Assembly: GCF_030687495.1 (NCBI RefSeq)
Contig: NZ_CP117435.1
Span: forward strand, 1,178,001 to 1,242,000
Direction: 5' to 3'
Source of the DNA: Pseudomonas sp. FP453
GTDB lineage: Bacteria > Pseudomonadota > Gammaproteobacteria > Pseudomonadales > Pseudomonadaceae
DNA: 64,000 nucleotides
The position numbers were made by a program, and so were the translations under genes. A model generated the notes under the pieces. That model searched no databases and had not been told where the DNA came from. It saw only the letters and a program-made list of their open reading frames with translations. Positions 17,276 to 28,682 of the stretch are shown here, piece after piece; position 1 is the first letter of the stretch, and each line of letters opens with the position of its first letter.

Positions 17276-18250
17276 ACCGCACCCCCACGCCCGACCAGGA
17301 ACACGCCGCGCTGGCCTGGCTGAGCCTGTTGCACGACCAACCCAGCAGCGGCGACCAGGCCACGTTCAGCCATTGGCTGCGCGCCGACCCGGCTCACGTC
17401 GAGGCCTATTCGCAGGCCCAGGTGCTGTGGGAATTGAGTGAAGTGCCTGCGCGAAAACTTGCGGATGAAGAGGCGCTGGCGTTGCAGGGCTACCTCAATG
17501 CCATGAACACCTCGAAGCGTGCACGGGCGGTGCGCTGGTCCGGCGCACTGGCAATGGCGGCGTGCCTGTTGCTGATGGTATGCATGGGCGCCGGTTGGCA
17601 GCCATCGCGCTGGGTCGATGACTTTGGCGCCGATTATGTGAGCGCGCCGGGAGAGGTGAAGACTGTCACCCTGGGCCGACCAATCCCAAGTCACTCTGGA
17701 CGCCGACAGTGCGATTGCCGTGGATTTCAGCCATGGCGAGCGGCATATCCAGTTGCGCCGTGGCGCGGGTTTTTTCAGCGTGACCCACACGGGGCAATCC
17801 TTTGTAGTAGAAGCGGGCAGCGGTGAAGCGAGGGTGCTCGGCACGCAATTCGAAGTGCGCCTGCAACCGGCGGGTGCGCAGGTGACGGTGTTGTCTGGGC
17901 GGGTAGGGGTGACGCCGTCCAAGCAGGGCCAGCAGCAGATTCTCACGGCCGGGCAGCAAGTGGCCTACGCCGAGGGTGTGGCCGATGCCATGCACCCGGT
18001 GGACAGCGAATCGCGCCTGGCCTGGCGCGACGGTTGGCTCAATTATTACAAGGCGCCATTGGCCGATGTGGTCAAGGACCTGGAACGTTACTACCCGGGT
18101 CGCATCCTGTTGCTCAACGACGACATGGGCGCCAAGCGTGTCAGTGGCAGCTTCCCGAGCAAAGACCCGCAGGCGGTGTTGAATGCGTTGCAGGCGGTGC
18201 TGGGCTTCGAGCAGCATCACGTGCTGGGGCGGATGATCGTGGTGCGTTAG
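17272..18250 (+). pseudogene. FecR-family anti-sigma regulator (second copy), frameshifted
   Basis: This reads as about 325 residues once one base is removed. A cytoplasmic anti-sigma domain (ALAWLSLLHDQPSSGDQATFSHWL) is followed by a membrane segment (LAMAACLLLMVCMGAGW). The periplasmic FecR domain has VTLDADSAIAVDF, the FFSVTHTGQSFVVEAG strand region and a C-terminal STN-like VKDLERYYPGRIL. A G run at 17673-17675 carries one extra base that shifts the frame after EVKTVTL. Downstream coding is intact to a normal stop. No receptor gene follows, unlike the fecIRA set. Confidence 0.82.
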
Positions 18251-18255
18251 GCCCA

Positions 18256-18342
18256 TGTGGGAGCTGGCTTGCCTGCGATGCAGACACCTCGGTCTGTCAG
18301 CTACACCGCGGTGATGCTATCGCAGGCAAGCCAGCTCCCACA
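18256..18342. repeat. REPIN (GCTGGCTTGCCTGCGAT type)
   Basis: Opposed arms TGTGGGAGCTGGCTTGCCTG and its complement flank a short spacer. Two further partial arms (CACACAAGCCAGC) follow at 18357-18390, so the element has decayed duplicates beside it. Confidence 0.88.
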
Positions 18343-18397
18343 AAAAGCCAATTCCACACAAGCCAGCCCACACAAGCCAGCTCCCAAAAGGTATGGG

Positions 18398-18748
18398 TTA
18401 CTTCAGTGCAGCCATGATCGCGTCAGGGTTGTAATCGCGAATCAGCGTGCCGTTCACATCCACAAAGGGAATCCCGCCGCCGCCCAAGGCCTCATAGGCC
18501 TTGCGCGCGTGGGCATCCTTGTCGATATCGAACGCCTGGTACGGAATGCCCTTCTGATCGAGGAAGCGGCGGATCTGCTTGCAGTAGCCGCACCACTCGG
18601 TGGAATAGAGCACCACCCGCGCCGAAGCCCGGGTTTGCTCCGATACCACCTGCGACGGGTTGAACAGCCGCTCGATCTTGCCCCAGTTCTGGATCACCAC
18701 CACGACCAGCAACACCAGCAGGACTTTTTTGAGGACCCCGCCAAGCAT
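18398..18748 (-). CDS. Membrane-anchored glutaredoxin-like protein
   Basis: This 116-residue protein has an N-terminal membrane anchor (VLKKVLLVLLVVVVIQNW, residues 5-22). A glutaredoxin domain follows with the active site YSTEWCGYC (Cys-Gly-Tyr-Cys) near residues 48-56 and the cis-proline loop GGGIPFVDVNG. The anchor topology leaves open which side the redox domain faces; few positive residues precede the helix. It follows yejK with a 1-base stop/start overlap, implying one transcript. The substrate is unknown. Confidence 0.85.
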   Translation of the reverse strand: MLGGVLKKVLLVLLVVVVIQNWGKIERLFNPSQVVSEQTRASARVVLYSTEWCGYCKQIRRFLDQKGIPYQAFDIDKDAHARKAYEALGGGGIPFVDVNGTLIRDYNPDAIMAALK

Positions 18749-19752
18749 CAGTTCCGGCGCTTGAGCTGGTCGGTCAGTTGGGTCGGCAGGCCCTTGATGA
18801 TCAAGGTGCCAGCGGCTTCGTCGTACTCGATCTTGTCGCCCAGCAGGTGCGCTTCGAAACTGATGGACAAGCCTTCGGCGCGGCCAGTGAAGCGGCGGAA
18901 CTGGTTGAGGGTGCGCTTATCTGCAGGAATTTCCGGCGACAGGCCGTAGTCCTTGTTGCGGATGTGGTCGTAGAACGCCTTAGGCCGATCTTCATCGATC
19001 AACCCTGACAATTCTTCCAGGCCCATCGGCTCGCCGAGCTTGGCCTGGCTGCTGGCGTAGTCCACCAGGGTCTTGGTTTTTTCGCGGGCGGATTCGTCCG
19101 GCAGGTCTTCGCTTTCAACGAAGTCGCTGAACGCCTTGAGCAGGGTGCGGGTCTCGCCCGGGCCGTCGACGCCTTCCTGGCAGCCGATAAAGTCGCGGAA
19201 GTACTCCGAGACCTTCTTGCCGTTCTTGCCCTTGATAAACGAGATGTACTGCTTGGACTGCTTGTTGTTCTGCCACTCGGACACGTTGATCCGCGCCGCG
19301 AGGTGCAGTTGGCCGAGGTCCAGGTGGCGCGACGGGGTCACGTCCAGCTCGTCGGTCACCGCCACGCCTTCGCTGTGGTGCAGCAGGGCGATGGCCAGGT
19401 AGTCGGTCATGCCTTGCTGGTAGTGGGCAAACAGTACGTGGCCGCCGGTGGAGAGGTTGGACTCTTCCATCAGCTTTTGCAGATGCTCGACGGCGGTGCG
19501 GCTGAAGGTGGTGAAATCCTGGCCACCGTCGAAATATTCCTTCAACCAGCCACTGAACGGGTGCGCGCCGGACTCGGCATGGAAGAAACCCCAGGCCTTG
19601 CCTTGTTTGGCGTTATAGCTCTCGTTGAGGTCGGCAAGCATGTTCTCGATGGCAGCCGACTCGGACAGCTCCGAATCACGGGCGTGAAGAACTGCGGGCG
19701 TGCCGTCGGGTTTTTTGTCGATCAGGTGGACGATGCAATGACGGATCGGCAT
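18748..19752 (-). CDS. yejK: Nucleoid-associated protein YejK (NdpA)
   Basis: This 334-residue protein starts [21 protein letters not shown], the typical NdpA/YejK beginning, and keeps the family length and the C-terminal [17 protein letters not shown]. YejK associates with the nucleoid in gamma-proteobacteria; its detailed role is unclear. The ATG at 19752 is chosen over in-frame codons up to 132 bases upstream because the family N-terminus begins here. The HupN gene is divergent on the other side, placing two nucleoid proteins side by side. Confidence 0.9.
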   Translation of the reverse strand: MPIRHCIVHLIDKKPDGTPAVLHARDSELSESAAIENMLADLNESYNAKQGKAWGFFHAESGAHPFSGWLKEYFDGGQDFTTFSRTAVEHLQKLMEESNLSTGGHVLFAHYQQGMTDYLAIALLHHSEGVAVTDELDVTPSRHLDLGQLHLAARINVSEWQNNKQSKQYISFIKGKNGKKVSEYFRDFIGCQEGVDGPGETRTLLKAFSDFVESEDLPDESAREKTKTLVDYASSQAKLGEPMGLEELSGLIDEDRPKAFYDHIRNKDYGLSPEIPADKRTLNQFRRFTGRAEGLSISFEAHLLGDKIEYDEAAGTLIIKGLPTQLTDQLKRRN

Positions 19753-20147
19753 AGGCTTCTCGGCTGGTTGAAGGGGAGCGGTCGGCCTCCCCGAAAAGTC
19801 GCCCAGTGTACCGCACCCATTGGGCAAGACGTGCTCTGAAGGCTGTTTTGGCACTCTCCGACGGGGCATATTCCTTTTTTTCACGGTTTAGAGCGATAAA
19901 GCTGACCAAATGGGTAGGTAGAAGCGGATATTTCCCCGTCTCTGTGCTAGTTTTGCCCCGTCTTACGCCAAGTCTCGGCGTTAAGCGTGCATTCAGCATC
20001 TGTCAGGTCGAACCAATCCCCGTTTCAAGCATCTATAACCCCGAACTTCGTGGTTATGGTCAGGGGTGCCAGGCCTTGACGGTCGGGCTCGATGGCTGAC
20101 ACTGCACTCTGCAATCCATATGAATTTGATAGGGAAGGAACACCACA
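19753..20147. other. Intergenic region between yejK and hupN
   Basis: These 395 bases hold the divergent promoters of yejK and hupN. Short open frames on both strands encode nothing recognisable. I see no repeat, terminator or RNA gene. GGGAAGGAA at 20131-20139 is the hupN ribosome site. Confidence 0.5.
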
Positions 20148-20429
20148 ATGGCTTTGACTAAAGACCAACTGATCGCTGATATCGCTGAATCCACCGACAC
20201 CACCAAGGTTCAGGTGCGTGCAGTTCTGGAACAACTGTCCCAGATCGTTGCTGATCAGCTGGAAAACGCTCAGGAAATCACTCTGCCAGGTGTTGGCAAA
20301 CTGAAAGTGAGCGAGCGTCCTGCCCGTACTGGCCGTAACCCTTCGACTGGCGCTGCCATCGAAATCGCTGCCAAGAAAGTTATCAAGCTGGTTGTGGCCA
20401 AAGGCCTGACCGACGCTGTTAACAAGTAA
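20148..20429 (+). CDS. hupN: HU-family DNA-binding protein HupN
   Basis: This 93-residue HU protein has the DNA-binding arm GVGKLKVSERPARTGRNPSTG followed by the C-terminal helix KKVIKLVVAKGLTDAV. HU proteins bend DNA and compact the nucleoid. The location between yejK, rlmF and valS matches the P. putida hupN locus rather than hupA or hupB, which have other neighbours. A strong ribosome site and a strong terminator suggest high expression. The base HU assignment is firm; the N designation rests on remembered synteny. Confidence 0.9.
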   Translation: MALTKDQLIADIAESTDTTKVQVRAVLEQLSQIVADQLENAQEITLPGVGKLKVSERPARTGRNPSTGAAIEIAAKKVIKLVVAKGLTDAVNK

Positions 20430-20438
20430 GACGCAGCA

Positions 20439-20478
20439 AAAAAAACCGTGCTTCGGAGCGATCCGGGCACGGTTTTTT
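20439..20478 (+). terminator. Rho-independent terminator of hupN
   Basis: AAAAAACCGTGC pairs with GCACGGTTTTTT across a 15-base loop 10 bases after the stop. The T run makes it a textbook terminator. Confidence 0.9.
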
Positions 20479-20508
20479 GTTGCTTGCGATTTGTAGGCGC
20501 TAGCTTAC

Positions 20509-20602
20509 TGTGGCGAGGGAGCTTGCTCCCGCTGGAGTGCGCAGCGCTCCCAAGCTCTTGGGGCCGCTACGCAGCCCAGCGGGAGCAAGCTCCCTCGCCA
20601 CA
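20509..20602. repeat. REPIN (GTGGCGAGGGAGCTTGCTCC type)
   Basis: Opposed REP arms of the same subtype as 10325-10427 surround an inner GC-rich stretch. It lies between the convergent hupN and rlmF genes. Confidence 0.9.
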
Positions 20603-20625
20603 GCACGCGCCCTCATCACAACGTC

Positions 20626-21645
20626 TTAGTCGCGAACCCAGCGCTGGCGCCAGATCTGCTGCTCGTTCTTGGTCTGGAAGGTCCAGGCGACGAAACGGCT
20701 TTGTTTCTGCCCCTGGGACATTTCCACCACCTGGCTCTCCAGCACGCCGGCCTTTTTCAGGGCTGTCTCGATCGCGGGCAGGTTTGACGCTTTTGACACC
20801 AGGCAGCTGAACCACAGCACCTTGTGGGCAAAATGCGCACTTTCAGCGATAAGCTGCGTCACAAACCGCGCTTCGCCGCCTTCACACCACAGCTCCGCCG
20901 ATTGGCCACCGAAGTTCAGTACCGGCAATTTGCGCTTGGGATCAGCCTTGCCCAGGGCGCGCCATTTGCGCTCGCTGCCCTTGGTGGCTTCGTCCATGGA
21001 GGCATGGAACGGCGGGTTGCACATGGTCAGGTCAAAGCGTTCGCCAGGCTCCAGCAGGCCCAGCAGGATCTGCTTGGGGTTGGTCTGCTGGCGCAGCTGG
21101 ATGACCTTGCTCAGGTCATTGGACTGCACGATGGCCTTGGCAGCGGCTACGGCAATCGGGTCGACCTCCGAGCCGAGGAAGTTCCAGCGGTACTCCATGT
21201 AGCCAATCAGCGGGTAGACGCAGTTGGCGCCCATGCCGATGTCGAGCACCTTGACGATGGAGCCACGGGGGATCTTGCCGTCATTGACGCTGGCCAGCAG
21301 GTCGGCGAGGAAGTGCACGTAGTCCGCACGCCCTGGCACCGGCGGGCACAGGTAGTCGGCCGGGATGTCCCAGTGCTGGATGCCGTAGAAGGACTTGAGC
21401 AGCGCCCGGTTGAACACCCGCACTGCATCCGGGCTGGCGAAGTCGATGCTCTCTTTGCCGTAGGGATTGAGGATCACGAATTTCGCCAATTCCGGCGTGG
21501 TCTTGATCAGCGCCGGGAAGTCGTAACGGCCTGTGTGGCGGTTGCGCGGGTGCAGCGTGGCCTCTTTGCGCGGGGCGACGGGCTTGGCCGTGGCGGCGGT
21601 TTTTGGCTTCTTGCGCGGAGGTTTGGGTGTGCTGGGGGCGGTCAT
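20626..21645 (-). CDS. rlmF: 23S rRNA (adenine-1618-N6)-methyltransferase RlmF
   Basis: This is a 339-residue SAM-dependent methyltransferase that modifies A1618 of 23S rRNA. A basic, Pro/Lys-rich N-terminal tail (residues 1-30) precedes [16 protein letters not shown], the family's opening block. The SAM-binding [16 protein letters not shown] lies near residue 138, and the catalytic MCNPPFHAS near 208 has the NPPF motif of N6-adenine methylases. Length and motifs agree with RlmF. It is convergent with hupN. Confidence 0.93.
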   Translation of the reverse strand: MTAPSTPKPPRKKPKTAATAKPVAPRKEATLHPRNRHTGRYDFPALIKTTPELAKFVILNPYGKESIDFASPDAVRVFNRALLKSFYGIQHWDIPADYLCPPVPGRADYVHFLADLLASVNDGKIPRGSIVKVLDIGMGANCVYPLIGYMEYRWNFLGSEVDPIAVAAAKAIVQSNDLSKVIQLRQQTNPKQILLGLLEPGERFDLTMCNPPFHASMDEATKGSERKWRALGKADPKRKLPVLNFGGQSAELWCEGGEARFVTQLIAESAHFAHKVLWFSCLVSKASNLPAIETALKKAGVLESQVVEMSQGQKQSRFVAWTFQTKNEQQIWRQRWVRD

Positions 21646-21710
21646 GATGATTCTGGTGTTGGCTCAAAGTGGTGGGCATTGTCACACATCTTGAGCCTGA
21701 CTCGGTCAAC

Positions 21711-21796
21711 TGTGGGAGCTGGCTTGCCTGCGATGGCATCACCTTGGCCTGCTGAAGGACCGGGTTGTCTGCATCGCAGGCAAGCCAGCTCCCACA
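21711..21796. repeat. REPIN (GCTGGCTTGCCTGCGAT type)
   Basis: Opposed arms begin TGTGGGAGCTGGCTTGCCTG at 21711 and end in the complementary CTCCCACA at 21796. It lies between rlmF and valS. Confidence 0.9.
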
Positions 21797-21819
21797 TTGA
21801 TTGGGTTTTCAAGGTAAAA

Positions 21820-21843
21820 AAAAGAGGCCCGAAGGCCTCTTTT
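21820..21843 (-). terminator. Terminator of valS
   Basis: AAAAGAGGCC-CGAA-GGCCTCTTTT is a 10-bp stem with a tetraloop, flanked by a long A run on one side and T's on the other. On the minus strand it lies just after the valS stop. Confidence 0.9.
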
Positions 21844-21859
21844 CTACAGGGAATCCACC

Positions 21860-24706
21860 TTACAGGCTGGAAATCCGCGCATGTTGCTCCGCCAGCTTGC
21901 CCAAAGCCTGTTCAGCCTCGGCCAGTTTGGCGCGCTCCTTGTCGATCACTTCGGCTGGCGCTTTGTCGACGAACGCTGCGTTGGACAGCTTGCCGCCCAC
22001 GCGCTGCACTTCGCCTTGCAGGCGCGCGATTTCCTTATCGAGACGAGCCAGTTCCGCGCCCTTGTCGATCAGGCCGGCCATCGGCACCAGCACTTCCATC
22101 TCGCCAACCAGTGCGGTGGCGGACAGCGGCGCTTCGGCATCGGCAGCCAATACGGTGATCGACTCCAGCTTCGCCAGCTTCTTGAGCAGCGCATCGTTCT
22201 CGGTGAGGCGACGCTGGTCTTCGGCACTGGCGTTCTTGACGAACACTGCCAGTGGCTTGCCCGGGCCGATGTTCATCTCGGCGCGGATGTTGCGCGTGCC
22301 GAGCATCAGGGTCTTGAGCCATTCGATATCGCTTTCGGCGGCCTCGTCGATGCGTGCTTCATTGGCCACCGGCCAAGGTTGCAGCATGATGGTCTTGCCT
22401 TCGATACCGGCCAGCGGCGCCAGGCGCTGCCAGATTTCTTCGGTGATGAACGGCATGAAAGGATGCGCCAGGCGCAGGGCCACTTCCAGTACGCGCACCA
22501 GGGTGCGGCGGGTGCCGCGCTGGCGTTCGACCGGCGCGTTTTCGTCCCACAGTACCGGCTTGGACAGCTCCAGGTACCAGTCGCAGTACTGGTTCCAGAT
22601 GAACTCGTACAAGGCTTGCGCCGCCAGGTCGAAACGGAACTGGTCGAGCTGGCGGGTCACTTCGGCTTCGGTGCGTTGCAGCTGCGAGATGATCCAGCGA
22701 TCCGCCAGGGACAGCTCGTAGGCTTCGCCGTTCTGACCGCAGTCTTCGCCTTTGTCCAGCACGTAGCGCGCCGCGTTCCAGATCTTGTTGCAGAAGTTGC
22801 GATAGCCTTCGACGCGGCCCATGTCGAACTTGATGTCGCGACCGGTGGACGCCAGCGAGCAGAAGGTGAAGCGCAGGGCGTCGGTGCCATAGCTGGCGAT
22901 ACCGTCGGCGAACTCGTCGCGGGTCTGCTTCTCGATCTTCTTCGCCAGTTTCGGCTGCATCAGGCCCGAGGTGCGTTTTTGCACCAGGGTTTCCAGGTCG
23001 ATGCCGTCGATGATGTCCAGCGGGTCCAGGACGTTGCCCTTGGACTTGGACATCTTCTGGCCCTGGCCATCACGCACCAGGCCGTGTACGTACACGGTCT
23101 TGAACGGTACTTGCGGGGTGCCGTCCTCGTTCTTCACCAGGTGCATGGTCAGCATGATCATCCGGGCAACCCAGAAGAAAATGATGTCGAAGCCGGTGAC
23201 CAGCACGTCGGTGGAGTGGAATTTCTTGAGGAATTCGGTCTGTTGCGGCCAGCCCAGGGTGGAGAACGTCCACAGGCCCGAGCTGAACCAGGTGTCCAGT
23301 ACGTCGTTGTCCTGTTGCAGCACAATGTCGGCGCCGAGGTTGTGCTTAGCACGCACTTCGGCTTCGTCGCGGCCGACGTAGACCTTGCCCGACTCGTCGT
23401 ACCAGGCCGGAATACGGTGGCCCCACCACAGCTGACGGCTGATGCACCAATCCTGGATGTCGCGCATCCACGAGAAGTACATGTTTTCGTACTGTTTTGG
23501 CACGAACTGGATGCGGCCGTCTTCCACGGCAGCAATCGCAGGCTCGGCCAGCGGCTTGGTGGACACGTACCACTGGTCGGTCAGCCAAGGCTCGATGATG
23601 GTGCCGGAGCGGTCGCCCTTCGGCACTTTCAGGCCGTGGTCGTCAACGCTCACCAGCAAGCCGGCGGCGTCGAAGGCAGCAACGATCTGCTTGCGCGCTT
23701 CGAAACGGTCGAGGCCGGCGTATTCGGCCGGGATCTTGCCGTCGATGCTGTCGTTCAGCGTGCCGTCCAGGTTGAACACCTGGCAGGCCGGCAACACGGC
23801 GGCGTTCTTGTCGAAGATGTTCAGCAGCGGCAGATTGTGGCGCTTGCCGACTTCGTAGTCGTTGAAATCGTGGGCCGGGGTGATTTTCACGCAGCCGGTG
23901 CCGAATTCAGGGTCGCAGTAGTCGTCCGCGATGATCGGGATGCGACGGCCAACCAACGGCAGCTCGACGAACTTGCCGATCAGCGCCTGGTAGCGCTCGT
24001 CGTTCGGGTTCACGGCCACGGCGGCGTCACCGAGCATGGTTTCCGGACGGGTGGTGGCGACGATCAGGTAGTCGTTGCCTTCAGCGGTCTTGGCACCGTC
24101 AGCCAGCGGGTACTTGAGGTTCCACAGGAAGCCTTTCTCGTCGTGGTTTTCCACTTCAAGGTCGGAAATCGCCGTGTGCAGCTTGGTGTCCCAGTTGACC
24201 AGGCGCTTGCCGCGGTAGATCAGGCCGTCTTCATGCAGGCGCACGAAGGCTTCTTTCACGGCTTCCGACAGGCCGTCGTCCATGGTGAAGCGCTCGCGGC
24301 TCCAGTCGACGGACGAACCCAGGCGACGGATCTGACGGCTGATGTTGCCGCCGGACTGGTCTTTCCATTCCCAGATCTTTTCCAGGAATTTCTCGCGGCC
24401 CAGGTCGTGACGGCTCTGGCCGGTGGCTTCGAGTTGGCGTTCCACCAGCATTTGGGTGGCGATACCGGCGTGGTCGGTGCCTGGCTGCCACAGGGTGTTG
24501 CGGCCCTGCATGCGGCGGAAACGGATCAACGCATCCATGATCGCATTGTTGAAGCCATGGCCCATGTGCAGGCTGCCAGTGACGTTCGGTGGCGGAATCA
24601 TGATGGTGTAGGAATCGCCCGCGCCTTGCGGGGCGAAATAATTCTCGGATTCCCAGGTGTTGTACCAGGAAGTTTCGATAGCGTGCGGCTGGTAGGTCTT
24701 ATCCAT
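21860..24706 (-). CDS. valS: Valyl-tRNA synthetase
   Basis: This 948-residue class Ia aminoacyl-tRNA synthetase charges tRNA-Val. The HIGH-type signature appears as [15 protein letters not shown] near residues 40-54 and the KMSKS motif as [14 protein letters not shown] near 550. An editing domain lies between them, and the ValS-specific C-terminal coiled coil ([20 protein letters not shown]) closes the protein. The start at 24706 ([15 protein letters not shown]) is the family N-terminus; an in-frame ATG 24 bases upstream is less likely. The next genes upstream on this strand are the PA3833-like gene, holC and pepA. Confidence 0.97.
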   Translation of the reverse strand: MDKTYQPHAIETSWYNTWESENYFAPQGAGDSYTIMIPPPNVTGSLHMGHGFNNAIMDALIRFRRMQGRNTLWQPGTDHAGIATQMLVERQLEATGQSRHDLGREKFLEKIWEWKDQSGGNISRQIRRLGSSVDWSRERFTMDDGLSEAVKEAFVRLHEDGLIYRGKRLVNWDTKLHTAISDLEVENHDEKGFLWNLKYPLADGAKTAEGNDYLIVATTRPETMLGDAAVAVNPNDERYQALIGKFVELPLVGRRIPIIADDYCDPEFGTGCVKITPAHDFNDYEVGKRHNLPLLNIFDKNAAVLPACQVFNLDGTLNDSIDGKIPAEYAGLDRFEARKQIVAAFDAAGLLVSVDDHGLKVPKGDRSGTIIEPWLTDQWYVSTKPLAEPAIAAVEDGRIQFVPKQYENMYFSWMRDIQDWCISRQLWWGHRIPAWYDESGKVYVGRDEAEVRAKHNLGADIVLQQDNDVLDTWFSSGLWTFSTLGWPQQTEFLKKFHSTDVLVTGFDIIFFWVARMIMLTMHLVKNEDGTPQVPFKTVYVHGLVRDGQGQKMSKSKGNVLDPLDIIDGIDLETLVQKRTSGLMQPKLAKKIEKQTRDEFADGIASYGTDALRFTFCSLASTGRDIKFDMGRVEGYRNFCNKIWNAARYVLDKGEDCGQNGEAYELSLADRWIISQLQRTEAEVTRQLDQFRFDLAAQALYEFIWNQYCDWYLELSKPVLWDENAPVERQRGTRRTLVRVLEVALRLAHPFMPFITEEIWQRLAPLAGIEGKTIMLQPWPVANEARIDEAAESDIEWLKTLMLGTRNIRAEMNIGPGKPLAVFVKNASAEDQRRLTENDALLKKLAKLESITVLAADAEAPLSATALVGEMEVLVPMAGLIDKGAELARLDKEIARLQGEVQRVGGKLSNAAFVDKAPAEVIDKERAKLAEAEQALGKLAEQHARISSL

Positions 24707-24815
24707 GCGCGGCGGGACCCTAGTTGGCATTAATTCAGGAAAGCCGGCAAGTATAACGGGGGATAGGGGAGAGGGCGAGTTGAAGACGGGCTTAAGGCTG
24801 ATGCAAAACTAATAA

Positions 24816-24904
24816 TGTGGGAGCTGGCTTGCCTGCGATAGCGGTGTGCCATTCACTGAGGTGTTGCCTGGAAAACCGCTATCGCAGGCAAGCCAGCTCC
24901 CACA
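24816..24904. repeat. REPIN (GCTGGCTTGCCTGCGAT type)
   Basis: Complete opposed arms with a GATAGCGG / CCGCTATC inner extension lie in the gap between valS and the next gene. Confidence 0.9.
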
Positions 24905-24920
24905 GGGATTTGTGCAAGCT

Positions 24921-25301
24921 TTAAGATTGGTATTGGCTGAGCAGCCGCTCCATCCGCGCATCCAGCCGACGCTTGATCTCGGTCTCGATATGCGGGGCGA
25001 AGTCATCGATCACGTCTTGCATGATCAGTTGCGCGGCGGCGCGCAGTTCGTTGTCCAGGTGCAGCAGCAGGGCGTCCGGGCCTTTTTCGGCGGGGGCGGG
25101 TTCGACAGCGGCGGCAACCGGCTCCGGCGCAGCGGCCTTGGCGCCGACCATGTCGAACAACAGCGGAATCTGTACCTCTGGATCGACCGAGTCGGTCAGC
25201 AGCGGCGGTTGCAAGTCATCATCACCGAGCAACTGGCGGATCGACTCCAGGTCGTCCAGCAGGTGGTCGTCTTTTTTTATAGGGTTGGGAGTGTCCATCA
25301 T
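24921..25301 (-). CDS. Conserved hypothetical protein between holC and valS
   Basis: This is a 126-residue acidic protein with no signal peptide or membrane segment. The N-terminal part is acidic and likely flexible (KKDDHLLDDLESIRQLLGDDD). An Ala/Pro/Glu-rich linker follows, then a helical C-terminal part (LHLDNELRAAAQLIMQDVIDDFAPHIETEIKRRLD). I recognise it by position as the PA3833-type gene found next to holC in Pseudomonas, without a known function. It starts 4 bases after the holC stop, so it belongs to the same transcript. Confidence 0.7.
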   Translation of the reverse strand: MMDTPNPIKKDDHLLDDLESIRQLLGDDDLQPPLLTDSVDPEVQIPLLFDMVGAKAAAPEPVAAAVEPAPAEKGPDALLLHLDNELRAAAQLIMQDVIDDFAPHIETEIKRRLDARMERLLSQYQS

Positions 25302-25305
25302 TTAC

Positions 25306-25734
25306 TCAAAGTCGTTGTAGCCGGTGATCCTGCAAAGGATAGCCCTGTTCGCGATAGAAACGGAAACTCTCCCGCGCGGCCTGACGAATAGCCGGGTCTT
25401 CCACCACCACCTCTGCCACGCGGGCAAACGCCTTGGCGAAGGGCGGCACTTTCAGGTCGAGGTTGACCAGCAGGTCATGGTGATCGCCGCAACTGTCGCC
25501 CAAGCCCAGCACAACCAGGCCTTCGGGTTCGGATTCGGCAGGGCCGTGGGGCACGAAGCTTTCGCCCTTGAAGCGCCACAGGCGGGCGTCGAGCTCGTCG
25601 CGTTGGGCGGCATCGCTGCAATGCAGGTAGATGCGATGGCCCATGCGCCAGGCTTTTTCGGTGAGTTTGCAGGCAAAGTCCAGGCGCGCGAGCGGGTCGG
25701 CGCTGGGCAATATATAGAAGTCGACTTGGGTCAT
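25306..25734 (-). CDS. holC: DNA polymerase III chi subunit
   Basis: This 142-residue protein begins MTQVDFYILPSADPLARLDFACKL and continues with KAWRMGHRIYLHCSDAAQRDELD and LWRFKGESFVPHG, the conserved chi-subunit blocks. Chi links the clamp loader to single-stranded DNA-binding protein during replication. The start at 25734 is preferred over an ATG 39 bases upstream. It lies between pepA and valS as in other gamma-proteobacteria. Confidence 0.93.
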   Translation of the reverse strand: MTQVDFYILPSADPLARLDFACKLTEKAWRMGHRIYLHCSDAAQRDELDARLWRFKGESFVPHGPAESEPEGLVVLGLGDSCGDHHDLLVNLDLKVPPFAKAFARVAEVVVEDPAIRQAARESFRFYREQGYPLQDHRLQRL

Positions 25735-25789
25735 TGCGGTTCCTGGAACCCAGGGCGGCTTTATAAAGGCCACCCTGGGGTTCTCATTT

Positions 25790-27535
<1,746 letters not shown>

Positions 27536-27563
27536 TTAGCCTGACAACCCTGGAGTGTCTGGT

Positions 27564-28682
27564 TTGATCGTCTTCCGTTATCTGTCCCGCGAAGTCCTGT
27601 TGACCCTGAGTGCCGTGAGTGCGGTATTGCTGGTCATCATCATGAGTGGTCGTTTCGTCAAATACCTGGCCCAGGCTGCTTCTGGCGCCCTGGACCCAGG
27701 CTCGTTGTTCCTGATCATGGGCTTTCGCCTGCCGGGGTTCCTGCAGCTGATCCTGCCCCTGGGCCTGTTCCTCGGGATCTTGCTGGCCTATGGCCGCCTG
27801 TACCTCGAAAGCGAAATGACCGTGCTCTCGGCCACCGGCATGAGCCAGCAACGCCTGCTGGGCATGACCATGATCCCGGCCGCCGGTGTGGCGCTGATCG
27901 TGGCCTGGCTGAGCCTGAGCCTGGCGCCCCAGGGTGCCATGCAGTTCCAGCTGGTGCTGAACAAGCAGGACGCCATGACCGAGTTCGACACCCTCGAACC
28001 GGGCCGCTTCCAGGCGCTCAATGACGGCACGCGGGTCACCTACACCGAAACCATGACCGAAGACCGCGCCAACCTTGGCGGGGTGTTCATCTCCGAGAAG
28101 CGCCTGGGCCAGGACAAGAAAGACCGGGGCATCTCCGTGCTGGTGGCTGATTCCGGCCGCCAGGAAATACGCCCCGACGGCAGCCGCTACCTGATCCTGG
28201 AAAACGGCTACCGCTATGACGGCAGCCCCGGCATGGCCGATTACCGTGCGATCAAGTACGACACCTACGGCGTGCTGCTGGCGCGCCCGGACGTCAGCGA
28301 CGAAGTCACCGACCGCGATGCCATCCCGACCACCGAGCTGCTGGGCAGCAAGGAACTGCGCTCCATCGCCGAGCTGCAATGGCGGATTTCCCTGCCGCTG
28401 CTGGTGTTTATCGTGACCCTGATGGCCGTGCCGCTGTCGCGCGTCAACCCGCGCCAGGGCCGTTTCCTCAAGCTGTTGCCGGCGATCCTGCTGTACATGG
28501 CGTACCTGACCATCCTGATTTCCGCCCGTGGCTCCCTGGAGAAGGGCAAGCTGTCGCCGACCCTGGGCCTGTGGTGGGTTCACGGGATCTTCCTGGTGAT
28601 CGGCCTCGGGCTGCTCTACTGGGAACCTATCCGTCTGAAAATGTTGAGCCGTCGTGGCCAGAAGGAGTTGGCTCGTGGCTAA
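27564..28682 (+). CDS. lptF: LPS export ABC transporter permease LptF
   Basis: This is a 372-residue inner-membrane subunit of the LptB2FGC complex that extracts lipopolysaccharide from the inner membrane. The N-terminal helices begin MIVFRYLSREVLLTLSAVSAV, a periplasmic beta-jellyroll domain spans about residues 125-255, and three C-terminal helices follow. TTG at 27564 with GGAG eight bases upstream gives the usual MIVFRY start; GTG 9 bases upstream is the alternative. It overlaps lptG by 8 bases. Confidence 0.95.
   Translation: MIVFRYLSREVLLTLSAVSAVLLVIIMSGRFVKYLAQAASGALDPGSLFLIMGFRLPGFLQLILPLGLFLGILLAYGRLYLESEMTVLSATGMSQQRLLGMTMIPAAGVALIVAWLSLSLAPQGAMQFQLVLNKQDAMTEFDTLEPGRFQALNDGTRVTYTETMTEDRANLGGVFISEKRLGQDKKDRGISVLVADSGRQEIRPDGSRYLILENGYRYDGSPGMADYRAIKYDTYGVLLARPDVSDEVTDRDAIPTTELLGSKELRSIAELQWRISLPLLVFIVTLMAVPLSRVNPRQGRFLKLLPAILLYMAYLTILISARGSLEKGKLSPTLGLWWVHGIFLVIGLGLLYWEPIRLKMLSRRGQKELARG

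Noticed and set aside
21881..24733. A 950-codon plus-strand open frame opposite valS
   Set aside because: The antisense shadow of valS; composition biased to His, Val, Gln and Gly with no recognisable motif.
24921..25301. The gene after holC as a DNA polymerase III subunit
   Set aside because: Only its location suggests it; the sequence shows no clamp-loader feature, so it is left as hypothetical.
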